NCBI GenBank assembly: GCA_019218365.1
Contig: JAHUUJ010000006.1
Location: 1-64,000 of the forward strand
DNA: 64,000 bases
Direction of reading: 5' to 3'
Source: Actinomycetaceae bacterium TAE3-ERU4
GTDB lineage: Bacteria; Actinomycetota; Actinomycetes; Actinomycetales; Actinomycetaceae
Shown here: positions 63,714 to 64,000 of the stretch, one piece after another
Layout: every line of letters begins with the position of its first letter
Numbering within the stretch: position 1 is the first letter of the stretch
Notes under the pieces: generated by a model
Databases searched by the model: none
What the model was told of the DNA's origin: nothing
Seen by the model: the letters and a program-made list of their open reading frames with translations, nothing else
Made by a program: the position numbers and the translations under genes

Positions 63714-64000
63714 ATGGATAACCTCGAAATTCGCCATGCCCTACCGCAGGACGCGGTTGCTGCCGGTTTGGCTCAATATCGAGCCATGGGGCATTTACTT
63801 GGAGAAAATACCTGGCAACAAGACCAAGATCAGATTCGCCAAGGCTTAATTGATGCTTGGGGGGAACTGATTACCGAAGGAAGTCGCGAAAATAGAATTG
63901 CGGTTGCTACGCTTGGGGGACGTATTGTTGCGGTCTCGGCAGTGCGTTATCTCCGCCAGCTAGGACATGATTTGAATGCGGTAAGGCCGTTGGAGCTAAC
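63714..64000 (+). CDS. N-terminal part of a probable GNAT acetyltransferase, cut by the window edge
   Basis: The frame runs 95 codons from ATG 63714 to the window end without a stop. It begins MDNLEIRHALPQDAVAAG and continues with RIAVATLGGRIVAVSAVRYLRQLG, resembling the first strand-helix and second-third strand units of GNAT N-acetyltransferases. The acetyl-CoA loop would lie beyond the window, so the family call is tentative and the substrate unknown. It starts 20 bp after the FKBP gene. Confidence 0.55.
   Translation, partial: MDNLEIRHALPQDAVAAGLAQYRAMGHLLGENTWQQDQDQIRQGLIDAWGELITEGSRENRIAVATLGGRIVAVSAVRYLRQLGHDLNAVRPLEL

Overview
The window is chromosomal DNA of a medium-GC actinobacterium. 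I infer an Actinomycetaceae-like host. The reasons are the conserved actinobacterial block tatD-rpfB-rsmA-ispE and pth-mfd-eno-ftsB-DUF501-ppx, frequent GTG/TTG starts, several genes with no Shine-Dalgarno, and a mixed codon usage poorer in GC than streptomycetes or mycobacteria. The genus cannot be fixed from sequence reading alone. There is no phage, transposase, CRISPR array, rRNA or plasmid function.

Layout. (1) 0-13 kb is nucleoside salvage: the tail of a BMP-type nucleoside-binding protein, its ABC ATPase and two permeases, cdd, deoA, putP, deoC, a CLC antiporter, and on the minus strand punA followed by a PGM2-like phosphosugar mutase that probably acts as phosphopentomutase. The pathway runs from imported nucleoside to deoxyribose/ribose-5-phosphate and glycolytic intermediates. 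(2) 12.9-25 kb is mixed housekeeping: a lipoprotein of unknown function coupled to dapE, a LOG-family protein, nadE, lysP, the pta-ackA acetate pathway, mgtC and guaA. (3) 24.9-31.2 kb is tatD, rpfB, rsmA, ispE and an ABC-F protein. (4) 31.2-47.9 kb looks accessory and splits the conserved synteny: a GIY-YIG/DUF4357 protein, a YihY/BrkB membrane protein, a complete attenuated trp operon (leader peptide with three Trp codons, trpE-G-D-CF-B-A), a GH42 beta-galactosidase with a serine hydrolase, galK, a TrpR-like regulator, and a polar amino-acid ABC transporter whose promoter lies over a perfect inverted repeat. (5) 47.9-64 kb returns to conserved genes: pth, mfd, a 1478-residue MMPL/YhgE-type fusion, eno, ftsB, DUF501, ppx, nhaA, one tRNA, a YccA-family protein, an FKBP and the start of a GNAT protein cut by the window edge.

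The observations I rate highest are: a tRNA with a UAA (Leu) anticodon but a short type I variable loop and a G1-U72 pair (61955-62028); the MMPL/YhgE fusion, whose extracytoplasmic repeat domain carries a 200-bp near-identical direct repeat placed symmetrically around a Cys-x9-Cys tip; the TrpR-like gene with a palindromic operator over the neighbouring ABC-transporter promoter; and the trp attenuator, whose leader peptide appears to be leaderless. None of these is proven by sequence alone.
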